A stretch of DNA of 64,000 nt from Streptomyces sp. CGMCC 4.7035 (GTDB lineage: Bacteria; Actinomycetota; Actinomycetes; Streptomycetales; Streptomycetaceae), in NCBI RefSeq assembly GCF_031583065.1, contig NZ_CP134053.1, positions 6,365,001-6,429,000 of the forward strand. The letters are read 5' to 3'. Positions 43,213 through 52,021 of this stretch are shown piece by piece. The notes beneath the pieces are model-generated. The model saw only the letters and a program-made list of their open reading frames with translations. It searched no databases and had not been told where the DNA came from. A program made the translations under genes and the position numbers. The first letter of the stretch is position 1. Every line of letters starts with the position of its first letter.

Positions 43213-43895
43213 AGGTCCCCGGAGTCGGACGGGTCAGGGGTGGCCGGCATCTCCCACATCAGTAGCTCCGCCCCTGTCACCCCCACCGCTTCCAAGCCCT
43301 CCGCCCCCGTGATCCGCGCCGCGTCCCCCGGGCCCAACTCCTTCCCGGCCAGCCGTACTTCGCCGCGTACGACGTGCACGTACGCGTACGCGGCGTCCGG
43401 TACCGCCGTCCGCTCCCCCGCTGCCAGGCGGCGTACGTGGAGCATCGCGCCCGCCTCCGGGACCGCGTAGGGGGTGGAGTCCGCGATGCCGTGGACCACC
43501 TCGTACGCGGGGTCGCCGCCCGGTTCCAGCGGGGCCAGCCACATCTGGACGAAGACCAGGGGGACCTCGGCGTCGTTGCGTTCCACGTGGCGGACGCCGC
43601 CCGCCGCGCTCAGGCGCTGGACGTCGCCGGGGCGGATCACCGATGTGCGGCCCGTGGAGTCGCGGTGGGTCAGCTCCCCCTCCACGACCCATGTGACGAT
43701 CTCCGTGTGGCTGTGCGGGTGCTCGTCGAAGCCCGCGCCCGGTGCGAGCCGCTCCTCGTTGCACGCGATCACCGCGCCGAAGCGAAGGTTGTCCGGGTCG
43801 TAGTGCGGACCGAAGCTGAAGGCGTGCAGGGACTCGATCCCTGCGGCCGGGTCCCCTCCGCGGTAGCGCTCACCGGCGCGCCGTACGTCCATCAC
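43191..43895 (-). CDS. Pirin-family protein
   Basis: 234 aa. GTG at 43895 lies exactly 7 nt after TACGGT, suggesting a leaderless start at GTG-ATG; the ATG at 43892 is equivalent. Bicupin with the pirin metal motif FDEHPHSHTEIVTWVVEGEL near 58-77 (three His and a Glu) and the GGVRHVERN segment near 103. YAYVHVVRGEVRL is the second cupin near 170. Pirins act as quercetinases or redox-sensing cofactors. The last residues (from about DLSSPSGV) are encoded by an intergenic repeat and are probably dispensable. Confidence 0.9.
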   Translation of the reverse strand: MMDVRRAGERYRGGDPAAGIESLHAFSFGPHYDPDNLRFGAVIACNEERLAPGAGFDEHPHSHTEIVTWVVEGELTHRDSTGRTSVIRPGDVQRLSAAGGVRHVERNDAEVPLVFVQMWLAPLEPGGDPAYEVVHGIADSTPYAVPEAGAMLHVRRLAAGERTAVPDAAYAYVHVVRGEVRLAGKELGPGDAARITGAEGLEAVGVTGAELLMWEMPATPDPSDSGDLSSPSGV

Positions 43896-43976
43896 GGCAC
43901 CCACCGTAGCCCCGTCCTCCCCGCCCTCCGGGACCCGCGCCGCGCGGTCCCGTCCCGATAAGGCAGTCTTGTCCCC

Positions 43977-45182
43977 GTGCCCGAACCCGAAGCCAGCAAG
44001 GCCCCACCCGCAGCTCACTCCGTCCATCCGCACTCCGCGACCCTGAAGCGGCTGGAGAGGTCGTCCGGAAGCCTCGCCGCGCAGGCCATCGCGCGCATGG
44101 ACGAGACGCTGTCGTGGTACCGGGCGATGCCCCCGGAGAACCGTTCCTGGATCGGGCTGGTGGCCCAGGCGGGTATCGCCGCGTTCACCGAGTGGTTCCG
44201 GCATCCGGATGCCCCGCAGGCCATCTCCACCGATGTCTTCGGGACCGCTCCGCGCGAGCTGACGCGCGCCATCACCCTGCGGCAGACCGTGGAGATGGTG
44301 CGGACCACCATCGAGGTCATGGAGTCCGCCATCGACGAGGTGGCCGCTCCCGGTGACGAGTCCGTGCTGCGCGAGGCGCTGCTCGTGTACGCCCGTGAGA
44401 TCGCCTTCGCCACCGCCCAGGTCTACGCCCAGGCCGCCGAGGCCCGCGGCGCCTGGGACGCGCGGCTCGAATCGCTCGTCGTCAACGCCGTGCTCAGCGG
44501 GGAGGCCGACGAGGGGGCCGTCAGCCGGGCGGCCGCGCTCGGCTGGAACTCGCCTGAGCATGTGTGCGTGGTGCTGGGGACCGCTCCCGACGGTGACTCC
44601 GAGCTGACCGTCGAAGCCATCCGGCGGGCCGCCCGGCACGCCAAGCTCCAGGTGCTCACGGGTGTGCTCGGGGACCGGCTCGTCGTGGTCGCCGGGGGCA
44701 GTGACAATCCGCTCGCCGTCGCCAGGTCGCTGATCGGGCCGTTCGCCGCGGGACCCGTCGTCGCCGGTCCCGTCGTACCCGATCTGCTCGCCGCGACCCG
44801 GTCCGCCCAGGCCGCGGCCGCGGGCCTCAAGGCGTGTTCCGCCTGGCAGGACGCACCGCGCCCGGTACTGGCAGACGATCTGCTTCCGGAGCGTGCCATC
44901 GCCGGTGATCCGAGCGCCCGCGAACAGCTGGTGGAGGAGATCTACAGACCGCTGGAGGAGGCGGGCTCCGCGCTGCTGGAGACCCTCAGCGTGTATCTGG
45001 AGCAGGCGTCCAGTCTCGAGGGCGCGGCCCGGATGCTCTTCGTTCACCCGAACACCGTGCGCTACCGGCTCCGACGTGTGACTGACGTCACCGGTTGGTC
45101 GCCCTCTGATGTACGCTCCGCGTTCACGTTGCGGATCGCGTTGATCCTGGGGCGGCTGACCGAGGGAGAACCCCAGACCTAA
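43977..45182 (+). CDS. fasR: FasR-type PucR regulator of fatty acid synthesis
   Basis: 401 aa, GTG 7 nt after CAGTCT, possibly leaderless. N-terminal helical RsbRD/RsbT-like domain to about 165, a GGDEF-like central region (VCVVLGTAPDGDSELTVEAI, near 186), and the PucR C-terminal HTH: LLETLSVYLEQASSLEGAA, then LFVHPNTVRYRLRRVTDVTG (about 340-380). In S. coelicolor the gene at this place, immediately upstream of fabD, is FasR, an activator of fabDHPF. The gene is 89 bp from fabD in the same orientation. Confidence 0.93.
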   Translation: MPEPEASKAPPAAHSVHPHSATLKRLERSSGSLAAQAIARMDETLSWYRAMPPENRSWIGLVAQAGIAAFTEWFRHPDAPQAISTDVFGTAPRELTRAITLRQTVEMVRTTIEVMESAIDEVAAPGDESVLREALLVYAREIAFATAQVYAQAAEARGAWDARLESLVVNAVLSGEADEGAVSRAAALGWNSPEHVCVVLGTAPDGDSELTVEAIRRAARHAKLQVLTGVLGDRLVVVAGGSDNPLAVARSLIGPFAAGPVVAGPVVPDLLAATRSAQAAAAGLKACSAWQDAPRPVLADDLLPERAIAGDPSAREQLVEEIYRPLEEAGSALLETLSVYLEQASSLEGAARMLFVHPNTVRYRLRRVTDVTGWSPSDVRSAFTLRIALILGRLTEGEPQT

Positions 45183-45184
45183 CA

Positions 45185-45205
45185 TTTTGTCGGGGGCCCA
45201 CAAAA
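45185..45205 (+). promoter_or_regulatory. Candidate FasR operator upstream of fabD
   Basis: TTTTGT (45185-45190) and ACAAAA (45200-45205) form a 6-bp dyad with a 9-bp G/C centre, starting just after the fasR stop. It is the only clear dyad in the 89-bp fasR-fabD interval. Assignment to FasR is inference. Confidence 0.45.
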
Positions 45206-45271
45206 CCCCCTGCCGTTCTTCGTCCCTGTCCCCACGGGCGGCCCCGGCCGTCCCCAAGAGAGAGTGTGAGA

Positions 45272-46210
45272 GTGCTCGTACTCGTCGCTCCCGGCCAGGG
45301 CGCCCAGACGCCCGGCTTCCTGACCCCCTGGCTCGACCTCCCCGGCGCCTCCGACCGTATCGCCGCCTGGTCGGAGGCCATCGGGCTCGACCTCGCCCAC
45401 TACGGCACGCAGGCCGATGCCGACGCCATCAGGGACACCGCCGTCGCCCAGCCGCTGCTGGTCGCAGCCGGTCTGCTGTCCGGCGCGGCACTCGGTATCG
45501 ACACACTTGCCGCTGACGCGGCGGGCACCCCCGGCGCGGTCGCCGGCCACAGCGTCGGCGAGATCACCGCGGCCGCCTTCGCGGGCGTCATCGACGACAC
45601 GGCCGCGCTGACGCTCGTCCGCAAGCGGGGCCTGGCCATGGCCGACGCGGCCGCCATCACGCCCACCGGCATGTCGGCCCTGCTCGGCGGCGACCCCGAG
45701 ACGACGATCCCGCACCTGGAGAAGCTGGGCCTGACCCCGGCGAACGTCAACGGCGCCGGCCAGATCGTCGCCGCCGGCACCCTGGAGCAGCTCGCCGCCC
45801 TGGAGGCGGACAAGCCGGAGGGCGTACGCCGTGTCGTCCCGCTGAAGGTGGCCGGCGCGTTCCACACCCATCACATGGCCCCCGCGGTGGACGCCCTCGC
45901 GCACGCCGCCGAGGCGCTGACGCCGGCCGACCCGAAGGTCACCTACGTCTCCAACAAGGACGGGCAGACCGTCGAATCCGGTGCCGAGGTGCTCAGGCGC
46001 CTGGTCGGCCAGGTCGCGAACCCGGTCCGCTGGGACCTGTGCATGGAGACCTTCGGAAAGCTGGGTGTGACCGCGTTGATCGAGGTGTGCCCGGGTGGCA
46101 CCCTCACCGGTATCGCCAAGCGCGCGCTGCCGGGCGTCAAGACCCTCGCCCTGAAGACCCCCGACGACCTCGCCGCCGCTCGCGACCTCATCGCCGAGCA
46201 CAGCGCCTGA
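45272..46210 (+). CDS. fabD: Malonyl-CoA:ACP malonyltransferase
   Basis: 312 aa. The GTG at 45272 is preferred over one two codons earlier for ribosome binding site spacing (GAGAG at about 45257-45263), and gives VLVLVAPGQGAQTPGF. FabD loads malonyl groups on ACP. Active-site GHSVGEITAAAF (Ser in GxSxG, near 93), catalytic His in FHTHHM near 198, and a Gln/Arg oxyanion region APGQGAQ near 6. It opens the fabD-fabH-acpP-fabF operon; in Streptomyces it also supplies polyketide synthases. FabH starts 16 bp later. Confidence 0.97.
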   Translation: MLVLVAPGQGAQTPGFLTPWLDLPGASDRIAAWSEAIGLDLAHYGTQADADAIRDTAVAQPLLVAAGLLSGAALGIDTLAADAAGTPGAVAGHSVGEITAAAFAGVIDDTAALTLVRKRGLAMADAAAITPTGMSALLGGDPETTIPHLEKLGLTPANVNGAGQIVAAGTLEQLAALEADKPEGVRRVVPLKVAGAFHTHHMAPAVDALAHAAEALTPADPKVTYVSNKDGQTVESGAEVLRRLVGQVANPVRWDLCMETFGKLGVTALIEVCPGGTLTGIAKRALPGVKTLALKTPDDLAAARDLIAEHSA

Positions 46211-46226
46211 TTAGGAGCCCGAGAGC

Positions 46227-47258
46227 ATGTCGAAGATCAAGGCGCGCAAGGGCGCTCCGTACGCGCGCATCCTCGGTGTCGGCGGCTACCGGCCCGTGCG
46301 GGTGGTGCCCAACGACGTGATCCTGGAGAAGATCGACTCCTCCGACGAGTGGATCCGCTCCCGCTCGGGCATCGAGACCCGGCACTGGGCGAACGACGAG
46401 GAGACCGTCGCCGCGATGTCGATCGAGGCGTCCGGCAAGGCGATCGCCGACGCCGGGATCACCGCCGAGCAGATCGGCGCGGTCGTCGTCTCCACCGTCT
46501 CGCACTTCAGCCAGACTCCGGCCATCGCCACCGAGATCGCCGACAAGCTCGGTACCAACAAGGCCGCCGCCTTCGACATCTCGGCGGGCTGCGCGGGCTT
46601 CGGCTACGGCCTCACGCTCGCCAAGGGCATGGTCGTGGAAGGCTCGGCGGAGTACGTCCTCGTCATCGGCGTGGAGCGGCTGTCGGACCTGACGGACCTT
46701 GAGGACCGGGCCACCGCCTTCCTGTTCGGCGACGGCGCGGGCGCGGTCGTCGTGGGCCCCTCCGAGGAACCGCACATCGGCCCGACCGTGTGGGGCTCGG
46801 AGGGCGACAAGTCCGAGACGATCAAGCAGACCGTTCCGTGGAACGAGTTCCGGCTCGGCGACGTCTCCAAGCTCCCGCTGGACAGCGAGGGCAACGTAAA
46901 GTTCCCCGCGATCACGCAGGAGGGCCAGGCGGTGTTCCGCTGGGCCGTGTTCGAGATGGCGAAGGTCGCCCAGCAGGCGCTGGACGCGGCCGGGATCACC
47001 GCGAACGACCTGGATGTCTTCATCCCGCACCAGGCCAACGTGCGGATCATCGACTCGATGGTGAAGACGCTGAAACTGCCGGAGCACGTCACGGTCGCCC
47101 GCGACGTGCGCACCACCGGCAACACCTCGGCCGCCTCGATTCCGCTCGCGATGGAGCGGCTCCTGGCGACCGGCGAGGCGAAGAGCGGCGACACCGCGCT
47201 CGTCATCGGCTTCGGGGCGGGTCTCGTCTTCGCCGCGACGGTCGTTACCCTCCCCTAG
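46227..47258 (+). CDS. fabH: 3-oxoacyl-ACP synthase III
   Basis: 343 aa, ATG after AGGAG. It condenses acyl-CoA starters (branched in Streptomyces) with malonyl-ACP to start fatty acid synthesis. Catalytic triad visible: Cys in DISAGCAGFGYG near 122, His in IPHQANVRI near 271, and Asn in GNTSAASIP near 301. The GVGGYRPVRVVPND start and SGIETRHWA near 47 are standard. Second gene of the fab operon, followed by acpP after 102 bp. Confidence 0.97.
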   Translation: MSKIKARKGAPYARILGVGGYRPVRVVPNDVILEKIDSSDEWIRSRSGIETRHWANDEETVAAMSIEASGKAIADAGITAEQIGAVVVSTVSHFSQTPAIATEIADKLGTNKAAAFDISAGCAGFGYGLTLAKGMVVEGSAEYVLVIGVERLSDLTDLEDRATAFLFGDGAGAVVVGPSEEPHIGPTVWGSEGDKSETIKQTVPWNEFRLGDVSKLPLDSEGNVKFPAITQEGQAVFRWAVFEMAKVAQQALDAAGITANDLDVFIPHQANVRIIDSMVKTLKLPEHVTVARDVRTTGNTSAASIPLAMERLLATGEAKSGDTALVIGFGAGLVFAATVVTLP

Positions 47259-47360
47259 GCACTCCGTGCCGGATCATGCGGTCCGGTGCGGGAACTGCAG
47301 GCACCTGTCGCTGACGCGGCAGGCGTCACACCCTCTGGAATCTACGAAGGAGCGCCTGAC

Positions 47361-47609
47361 ATGGCCGCCACTCAGGAAGAGATCGTCGCCGGTCTCGCCG
47401 AGATCGTGAACGAGATCGCCGGGATCCCCACCGAGGACGTCCAGCTGGACAAGTCCTTCACCGACGACCTGGACGTCGACTCGCTGTCCATGGTCGAGGT
47501 CGTCGTCGCCGCCGAAGAGCGCTTCGACGTGAAGATCCCGGACGACGACGTCAAGAACCTCAAGACGGTCGGCGACGCCGCTGACTACATCCTCAAGCAC
47601 CAGGCCTGA
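47361..47609 (+). CDS. acpP: Acyl carrier protein
   Basis: 82 aa, acidic, ATG with GAAGGAG upstream. Four-helix carrier with the phosphopantetheine serine in DDLDVDSLSMVEVV (Ser of DSL near residue 41). It carries acyl intermediates for FabD, FabH and FabF. Two compact hairpins separate it from fabF and may raise acpP mRNA relative to its neighbours. Confidence 0.97.
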   Translation: MAATQEEIVAGLAEIVNEIAGIPTEDVQLDKSFTDDLDVDSLSMVEVVVAAEERFDVKIPDDDVKNLKTVGDAADYILKHQA

Positions 47610-47639
47610 TCGACCGATCACCTGGGCTGACAGCCCACG

Positions 47640-47690
47640 CCGGGCCGGTGGCCCGGTCTCGGGCCGTCGCCCCGCCACCCGGCGGTGGCG
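47640..47690 (+). promoter_or_regulatory. Two adjacent hairpins between acpP and fabF
   Basis: Stem 1 is ccgggcc-ggt-ggcccgg (47640-47656) and stem 2 is cgccacc-cggc-ggtggcg (47673-47690). They lie 31 bp after the acpP stop in an otherwise continuous operon. They may cause partial termination or protect the 3' end of acpP mRNA. Confidence 0.5.
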
Positions 47691-47727
47691 CCGCTGAATC
47701 CTCGTATCCGTTGGAGAAAGAATTCCC

Positions 47728-48999
47728 GTGAGCTCGACCAATCGCACCGTGGTCGTCACCGGTATCGGCGCAACCACACCGCTGGGTGGCGACGTGGCCT
47801 CTACCTGGGAGGGTCTGATCGCCGGCAAGTCCGGTGTCCGCCCCCTGGAGCAGGAGTGGGCCGCTGAGCAGGCGGTTCGCATCGCCGCGCAGATCGCTGT
47901 GGAGCCGTCCGAGGTCATCCCGCGGCCGCAGGCCCGCCGTCTGGACCGCTCGGCGCAGTTCGCGCTGATCGCGGCCAAGGAGGCCTGGGCCGACGCCGGC
48001 TTCACCGACCGGGCGGGCGAGGACGCAAGCGTCGACCCCGACCGTCTCGGCGCGGTCATCGCCTCCGGCATCGGCGGTGTGACGACCCTCCTCGACCAGT
48101 ACGACGTGCTCAAGGAGAAGGGCGTTCGCCGTGTCTCCCCGCACACCGTGCCGATGCTGATGCCGAACGGCCCGTCCGCCAACGTGGGCCTGCTCGTCGG
48201 CGCCCGCGCCGGTGTGCACACCCCGGTCTCCGCCTGTGCGTCGGGCGCCGAGGCCATCGGCTACGCCATCGAGATGATCCGCACCGGCCGCGCCGACGTC
48301 GTCGTCGCCGGCGGTACGGAGGCGGCCATCCACCCGCTGCCCATCGCCGCGTTCGGCAACATGATGGCGATGTCCAAGAACAACGACGACCCGCAGGGCG
48401 CCTCGCGTCCCTACGACGTCGCCCGTGACGGCTTCGTCCTCGGCGAGGGCGCGGGCGTCCTCGTCCTGGAGTCGGCCGAGCACGCCGCCAAGCGCGGTGC
48501 CCGCGTCTACGCGGAGGCGGTCGGCCAGGGCATCTCCGCCGACGGCCACGACATCGTGCAGCCGGAGCCCGAGGGCCGCGGCATCTCGCACGCCCTGCAG
48601 AACCTGCTCGACAACAGCGACCTGGACCCGGCGGAGATCGTGCACGTGAACGCGCACGCCACCTCCACCCCGGCCGGTGACGTCGCCGAACTGAAGGCGC
48701 TGCGCAAGGTCTTCGGCGACGACGCGGACCACATGGCGGTCTCCGCGACCAAGTCGATGACCGGTCATCTGCTCGGTGGCGCGGGCGGCATCGAGTCGGT
48801 CGCCACCATCCTCGCGCTGTACCACCGCGTCGCCCCGCCGACGATCAACGTCGAGAACCTCGACCCGGAGGCGGAGGCCAACGCGGACATCGTTCGCGGC
48901 GAGGCCCGGAAGCTTCCGGTCGAGGGCCGCATCGCCGCCCTCAACGACTCCTTCGGGTTCGGTGGGCACAACGTGGTGCTCGCGTTCCGTACGGTCTGA
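47728..48999 (+). CDS. fabF: 3-oxoacyl-ACP synthase II
   Basis: 423 aa, GTG start with GGAGAAAG upstream. Elongating condensing enzyme of type II fatty acid synthase. Catalytic Cys in TPVSACASGAEAIGYA near 172, His in HVNAHATSTPAGD near 311, and His in MTGHLLGGAGG near 346, with NDSFGFGGHN near 407. Last gene of the operon, closed by a 16-bp stem terminator. Confidence 0.97.
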   Translation: MSSTNRTVVVTGIGATTPLGGDVASTWEGLIAGKSGVRPLEQEWAAEQAVRIAAQIAVEPSEVIPRPQARRLDRSAQFALIAAKEAWADAGFTDRAGEDASVDPDRLGAVIASGIGGVTTLLDQYDVLKEKGVRRVSPHTVPMLMPNGPSANVGLLVGARAGVHTPVSACASGAEAIGYAIEMIRTGRADVVVAGGTEAAIHPLPIAAFGNMMAMSKNNDDPQGASRPYDVARDGFVLGEGAGVLVLESAEHAAKRGARVYAEAVGQGISADGHDIVQPEPEGRGISHALQNLLDNSDLDPAEIVHVNAHATSTPAGDVAELKALRKVFGDDADHMAVSATKSMTGHLLGGAGGIESVATILALYHRVAPPTINVENLDPEAEANADIVRGEARKLPVEGRIAALNDSFGFGGHNVVLAFRTV

Positions 49000-49007
49000 C
49001 AGTTCTG

Positions 49008-49055
49008 AACGGCGTGTGGCCCGGCCCCTGACAGGGGTTCGGGCCACACGCCGTT
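49008..49055 (+). terminator. fab operon terminator
   Basis: A perfect 16-bp stem (aacggcgtgtggcccg, 49008-49023, with 49040-49055) and 16-nt loop begins 8 bp after the fabF stop. Confidence 0.92.
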
Positions 49056-49092
49056 CTGCTGTCTCTTGTCGGCCGGGGGCGGTCCGACAGTG

Positions 49093-49153
49093 GTTGCTCG
49101 CGCCCACGCGGCGGAGCCGCACATGTCACAGCCCGCGCCCCTTACGGGCGCTG
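49093..49153. repeat. Interspersed repeat, cgcccacgcggcggagccgc type, copy 2
   Basis: Same element as 40092-40153, ending in the hairpin gcgccccttacgggcgc. It abuts the DUF3145 stop codon at 49154 and would terminate that convergent gene. Confidence 0.75.
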
Positions 49154-49648
49154 TCAGACCACCTGGTGCAACCAGCGCACCGGAGCTCCCTCACCCGCAT
49201 ACCTGAACGGCTCCAGCTCGTCGTCCCACGGCTTGCCCAGGAGCTTGGCCAGTTCGGCCTCCAGGTCCGTCTCGCCGCGCTGCGAGCGTACGAGGGCGGC
49301 GCGCAGCCGGTCCTCGGGGATCAGGATGTCGCCATGAATGCCGGTGACCGCGTGGAAGATGCCCAGGTCGGGGGTGCAGCTGTAGCGCTCGCCCTCGGCG
49401 GTCGGGCATGGCTCCGCGGTGACCTCGAAGCGGAGCAGATGCCAGCCGCGCAGCGCGGAGGCGAGCTTGGAGGCGGTGCCGGCCTCGCCCTGCCAGGAGA
49501 ACTCGGACCGCCAGGTGCCGGGGGCGGCGGGCTGCCGGATCCAGTCGAGGTTGACGCGCGTCCCCAGCACGCCCGCGACTGCCCACTCGACGTGCGGGCA
49601 CAGTGCGCGTGGCGCGGAGTGCACGTACAGGACTCCACGTGTCGTCAC
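49154..49648 (-). CDS. DUF3145 family protein
   Basis: 164 aa, GTG at 49648 with GGAGG 6 nt upstream. MTTRGVLYVHSAPRALCPHVEWA, WRSEFSWQGE, GRYSCTPDL-like and a C-terminal KPWDDELEPFRYAGEGAPV match DUF3145, an actinobacterial family whose gene sits next to fabF in Streptomyces. Function is unknown; the neighbourhood conservation hints at a role near lipid synthesis. It is convergent with the fab operon. Confidence 0.88.
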   Translation of the reverse strand: MTTRGVLYVHSAPRALCPHVEWAVAGVLGTRVNLDWIRQPAAPGTWRSEFSWQGEAGTASKLASALRGWHLLRFEVTAEPCPTAEGERYSCTPDLGIFHAVTGIHGDILIPEDRLRAALVRSQRGETDLEAELAKLLGKPWDDELEPFRYAGEGAPVRWLHQVV

Positions 49649-49887
49649 CTGAACCTCCGGGCAGACCGCGACATCTTGTAACTTTACGGAAAGGGTGTGG
49701 CAGGGCGGCCACGGGGCGAGGCTACCGTGCGGCGGGGCAAGGAGTGTGACGTACCGTCGGTCCCGGTGCTCCCAAACCCCAAGGTTTCACCCAAGGGGAC
49801 GCGGGGCTGACCCAGCGTGTTCGAAGCGCTGCCGAACGAGCCCGCACGGATGGACCAGCCGGGTACGACGAACGAGGGGACCAGGGG

Positions 49888-50790
49888 ATGCGGAAGCGCA
49901 GCCACCGTTCGCGGGCAGCCGTCGTGATCGCGGCGGCGGCCGTTCTCGGGCTCGCCGGATGTGACGCCTCCGGTGGCAACGAGGCCGCCCCGCAGGACAC
50001 GACCGCCAAGTCGCACCCGTCTCCGAAGCCCACCCCGGCATGGGACCGCTCCCCCGCCTCGATCGCGGCCGTCGGCGACTCCATCACACGCGGCTTCGAC
50101 GCCTGCACCGTGCTGTCCGACTGCCCCGAGGTGTCGTGGGCGACGGGCAGCGACCCCGGGGTCGACAGCCTCGCCGTACGCCTGCTGGGGGCGGCCGGTG
50201 CCGCGCGGCGCAGCTGGAACTACGCGGTGACCGGGGCCCGGATGGCCGATCTGCCCGGTCAGGTCGCGCAGGCGGCACAGCGGAAGCCGGAGTTGGTGAC
50301 GGTGATGGTCGGCGCCAACGACGCCTGCCGCCCCAGCACCTCCGCGATGACCTCGGTCACCCGCTTCCGCGAAGGGTTCGAGGACGCGATGGACACCCTG
50401 CGCGAGTCGCTGCCCAGGGCGCAGGTGTATGTGTCCAGCGTGCCCAACCTGAAGCGGCTGTGGTCGCAGGGGCGCACCAGCCCGCTCGGCAAGCAGGTGT
50501 GGAGTCTGGGCATCTGCCCGTCGATGCTGAGCCACCCGGACGCGCTGGACGCGGCGGCCGGCAAGCGGCGCGACAAGGTGCAGGCGCGGGTGACGGCGTA
50601 CAACCGGGTCCTGGAGCAGGTGTGCGCGAGGGACCGGCGGTGCCGCTTCGACGGCAACGCGGTGTTCCACTACCGCTTCGGCACCGAACAGTTGAGCCAC
50701 TGGGACTGGTTCCACCCGAGCCGCAACGGTCAGGCGCGACTCGCCGAGATCGCCTACCGCACCGTCACGGCCAAGGACCCCGTGACCTAG
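49888..50790 (+). CDS. SGNH/GDSL-hydrolase lipoprotein
   Basis: 300 aa, ATG after an AGGGGACCAGGGG leader. Lipobox LGLAGC ends the signal at Cys-25, so it is membrane-tethered outside the cell. SGNH blocks: GDSITRG near 63 (nucleophile Ser), Gly in NYAVTGARM near 110, Asn in VMVGANDAC near 138, and catalytic Asp/His in DWFHPSRNG near 276. Several extra Cys may form disulphides. It is an esterase or lipase on extracellular or envelope substrates. Its stop codon TAG is also the first half of the -10 of the next gene. Confidence 0.9.
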   Translation: MRKRSHRSRAAVVIAAAAVLGLAGCDASGGNEAAPQDTTAKSHPSPKPTPAWDRSPASIAAVGDSITRGFDACTVLSDCPEVSWATGSDPGVDSLAVRLLGAAGAARRSWNYAVTGARMADLPGQVAQAAQRKPELVTVMVGANDACRPSTSAMTSVTRFREGFEDAMDTLRESLPRAQVYVSSVPNLKRLWSQGRTSPLGKQVWSLGICPSMLSHPDALDAAAGKRRDKVQARVTAYNRVLEQVCARDRRCRFDGNAVFHYRFGTEQLSHWDWFHPSRNGQARLAEIAYRTVTAKDPVT

Positions 50791-50800
50791 TGTTTTCCAC

Positions 50801-51775
50801 ATGAGCGAACTTTTCGGCACACTTTCCGACGGCACGCCGGTCCACCGCTGGACGCTGGAGCGGGGCGGGGTGCGGGTGCGCGTCCTGTCGTACGGCGGAA
50901 TCGTGCAGTCGGTCGAGGTCCCCGACCGGAACGGGCGCCCGGCGGACGTGGTGCTGGGCTTCCCGGGCCTGGACGGCTATCTGGCCCATCCCGAGCCGTA
51001 CCTCGGGGCGCTGGTCGGGCGGTACGCCAACCGCATCGGGGGCGCCCGCTTCCCGCTCGGTGGCCGGACCTACGCACTCGAACCGAACAACGGACCGAAC
51101 TCGCTGCACGGCGGCGAGGGCGGCTTCGACAAGCGCGTGTGGGACGTGGAGCCGGTCGAGCACGGCGTACGACTGTCCCGGGTGAGCCCGCACGGCGAGG
51201 AGGGCTTCCCGGGCCGCCTGGAGGTGTCGACGACCTACGCCCTCGACGCGGACGGCGCACTGCGGATCGCGTACGAGGCGGTCACGGACGCGCCGACCGT
51301 GGTGAACCTGACGAACCACTCGTACTGGAACCTGGCCGGCTCGGGGAACGCGGGCGGGCACGAGCTGCGGATCGCCGCCTCGCGGATCACGCCGGTGGAC
51401 GGGGACCTGATCCCGACCGGCGAGCTGGAGGACGTGGACGGCACGCGCTTCGACTTCCGGGCGTCCCGGAAGGTGGGCTCGGGGTACGACCACAACTTCG
51501 TGCTCGACAAGGGTGTCACCGGGGCCCCGGTCGACATTGCCGAGCTGCACGAGCCGGCGTCCGGGCGGGTCCTCACCGTGGCCACGACCGAGCCCGGGAT
51601 GCAGCTCTACACCGGGGACCACCTCGGCGACCCGTTCGCCCCCGGCGACGGCATCGCGCTGGAGACGCAGCACTTCCCGGACTCCCCGAACCGGCCGGAG
51701 TTCCCGAGCACGGAGCTCCGGCCGGGCCAGGTGTACCGCTCGGAGACCGTGTACGGCTTCGGGGTACGGGGCTAG
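50801..51775 (+). CDS. galM: Aldose 1-epimerase (galactose mutarotase)
   Basis: 324 aa, leaderless: TAGTGT (50788-50793) overlaps the previous stop and ends 7 nt before the ATG. Beta-sandwich GalM: GRYANRIGGARFPLGG near 68, NSLHGGEGGFDKRVW near 100, catalytic His in VNLTNHSYWNLAG near 171, and catalytic Glu in GIALETQHFPDSPNRPEF near 287. It interconverts alpha and beta anomers of aldoses for sugar catabolism. A stem-loop terminator follows at 51843-51878. Confidence 0.95.
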   Translation: MSELFGTLSDGTPVHRWTLERGGVRVRVLSYGGIVQSVEVPDRNGRPADVVLGFPGLDGYLAHPEPYLGALVGRYANRIGGARFPLGGRTYALEPNNGPNSLHGGEGGFDKRVWDVEPVEHGVRLSRVSPHGEEGFPGRLEVSTTYALDADGALRIAYEAVTDAPTVVNLTNHSYWNLAGSGNAGGHELRIAASRITPVDGDLIPTGELEDVDGTRFDFRASRKVGSGYDHNFVLDKGVTGAPVDIAELHEPASGRVLTVATTEPGMQLYTGDHLGDPFAPGDGIALETQHFPDSPNRPEFPSTELRPGQVYRSETVYGFGVRG

Positions 51776-51842
51776 CCGCTCGCGCGCGGGCCGTCGGCGT
51801 AGGCGCCCCGCGCGGCGCGACGGGCCCGGCTGAGAAGCGACG

Positions 51843-51878
51843 AGCCCCGGTCCAGGGGTCAGGTCCCGGACCGGGGCT
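51843..51878. terminator. galM terminator hairpin
   Basis: 11-bp stem agccccggtcc / ggaccggggct with a 14-nt loop, 67 bp after galM. It also lies beyond the 3' end of the minus-strand remnant. Confidence 0.8.
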
Positions 51879-51902
51879 GTTCGGCGGGGAACTCGTCCCG
51901 CC

Positions 51903-51998
51903 TCAGACGTTAATCGTCGCGGTGACCCGGCGGTCCACGATCGAGCGGCCGGCCCGGATCTCGTACGAACCCTTCACAACCGCTACGTGTCCAGCGAG
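51903..51998 (-). pseudogene. Possible 3' remnant of a larger enzyme gene
   Basis: In one minus-strand frame about 30 residues before the TGA at 51903 look protein-like (GHVAVVKGSYEIRAGRSIVD then RRVTATINV). They resemble the C-terminal beta strands of secreted glycoside hydrolase or fibronectin-like domains. Upstream the frame runs into the DUF2568 gene and loses all similarity, so no intact gene is possible. The identification is by eye and weak. Confidence 0.3.
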
Positions 51999-52021
51999 TG
52001 CTGCACCGGACGGCCACGGCC

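Noticed and set aside
43977..48999. fasR-fabDHPF as part of a polyketide biosynthetic cluster
   Set aside because: FabH, single ACP and FabF match primary type II fatty acid synthase in its usual order with FasR; no KS-beta (chain length factor), cyclase or tailoring genes.
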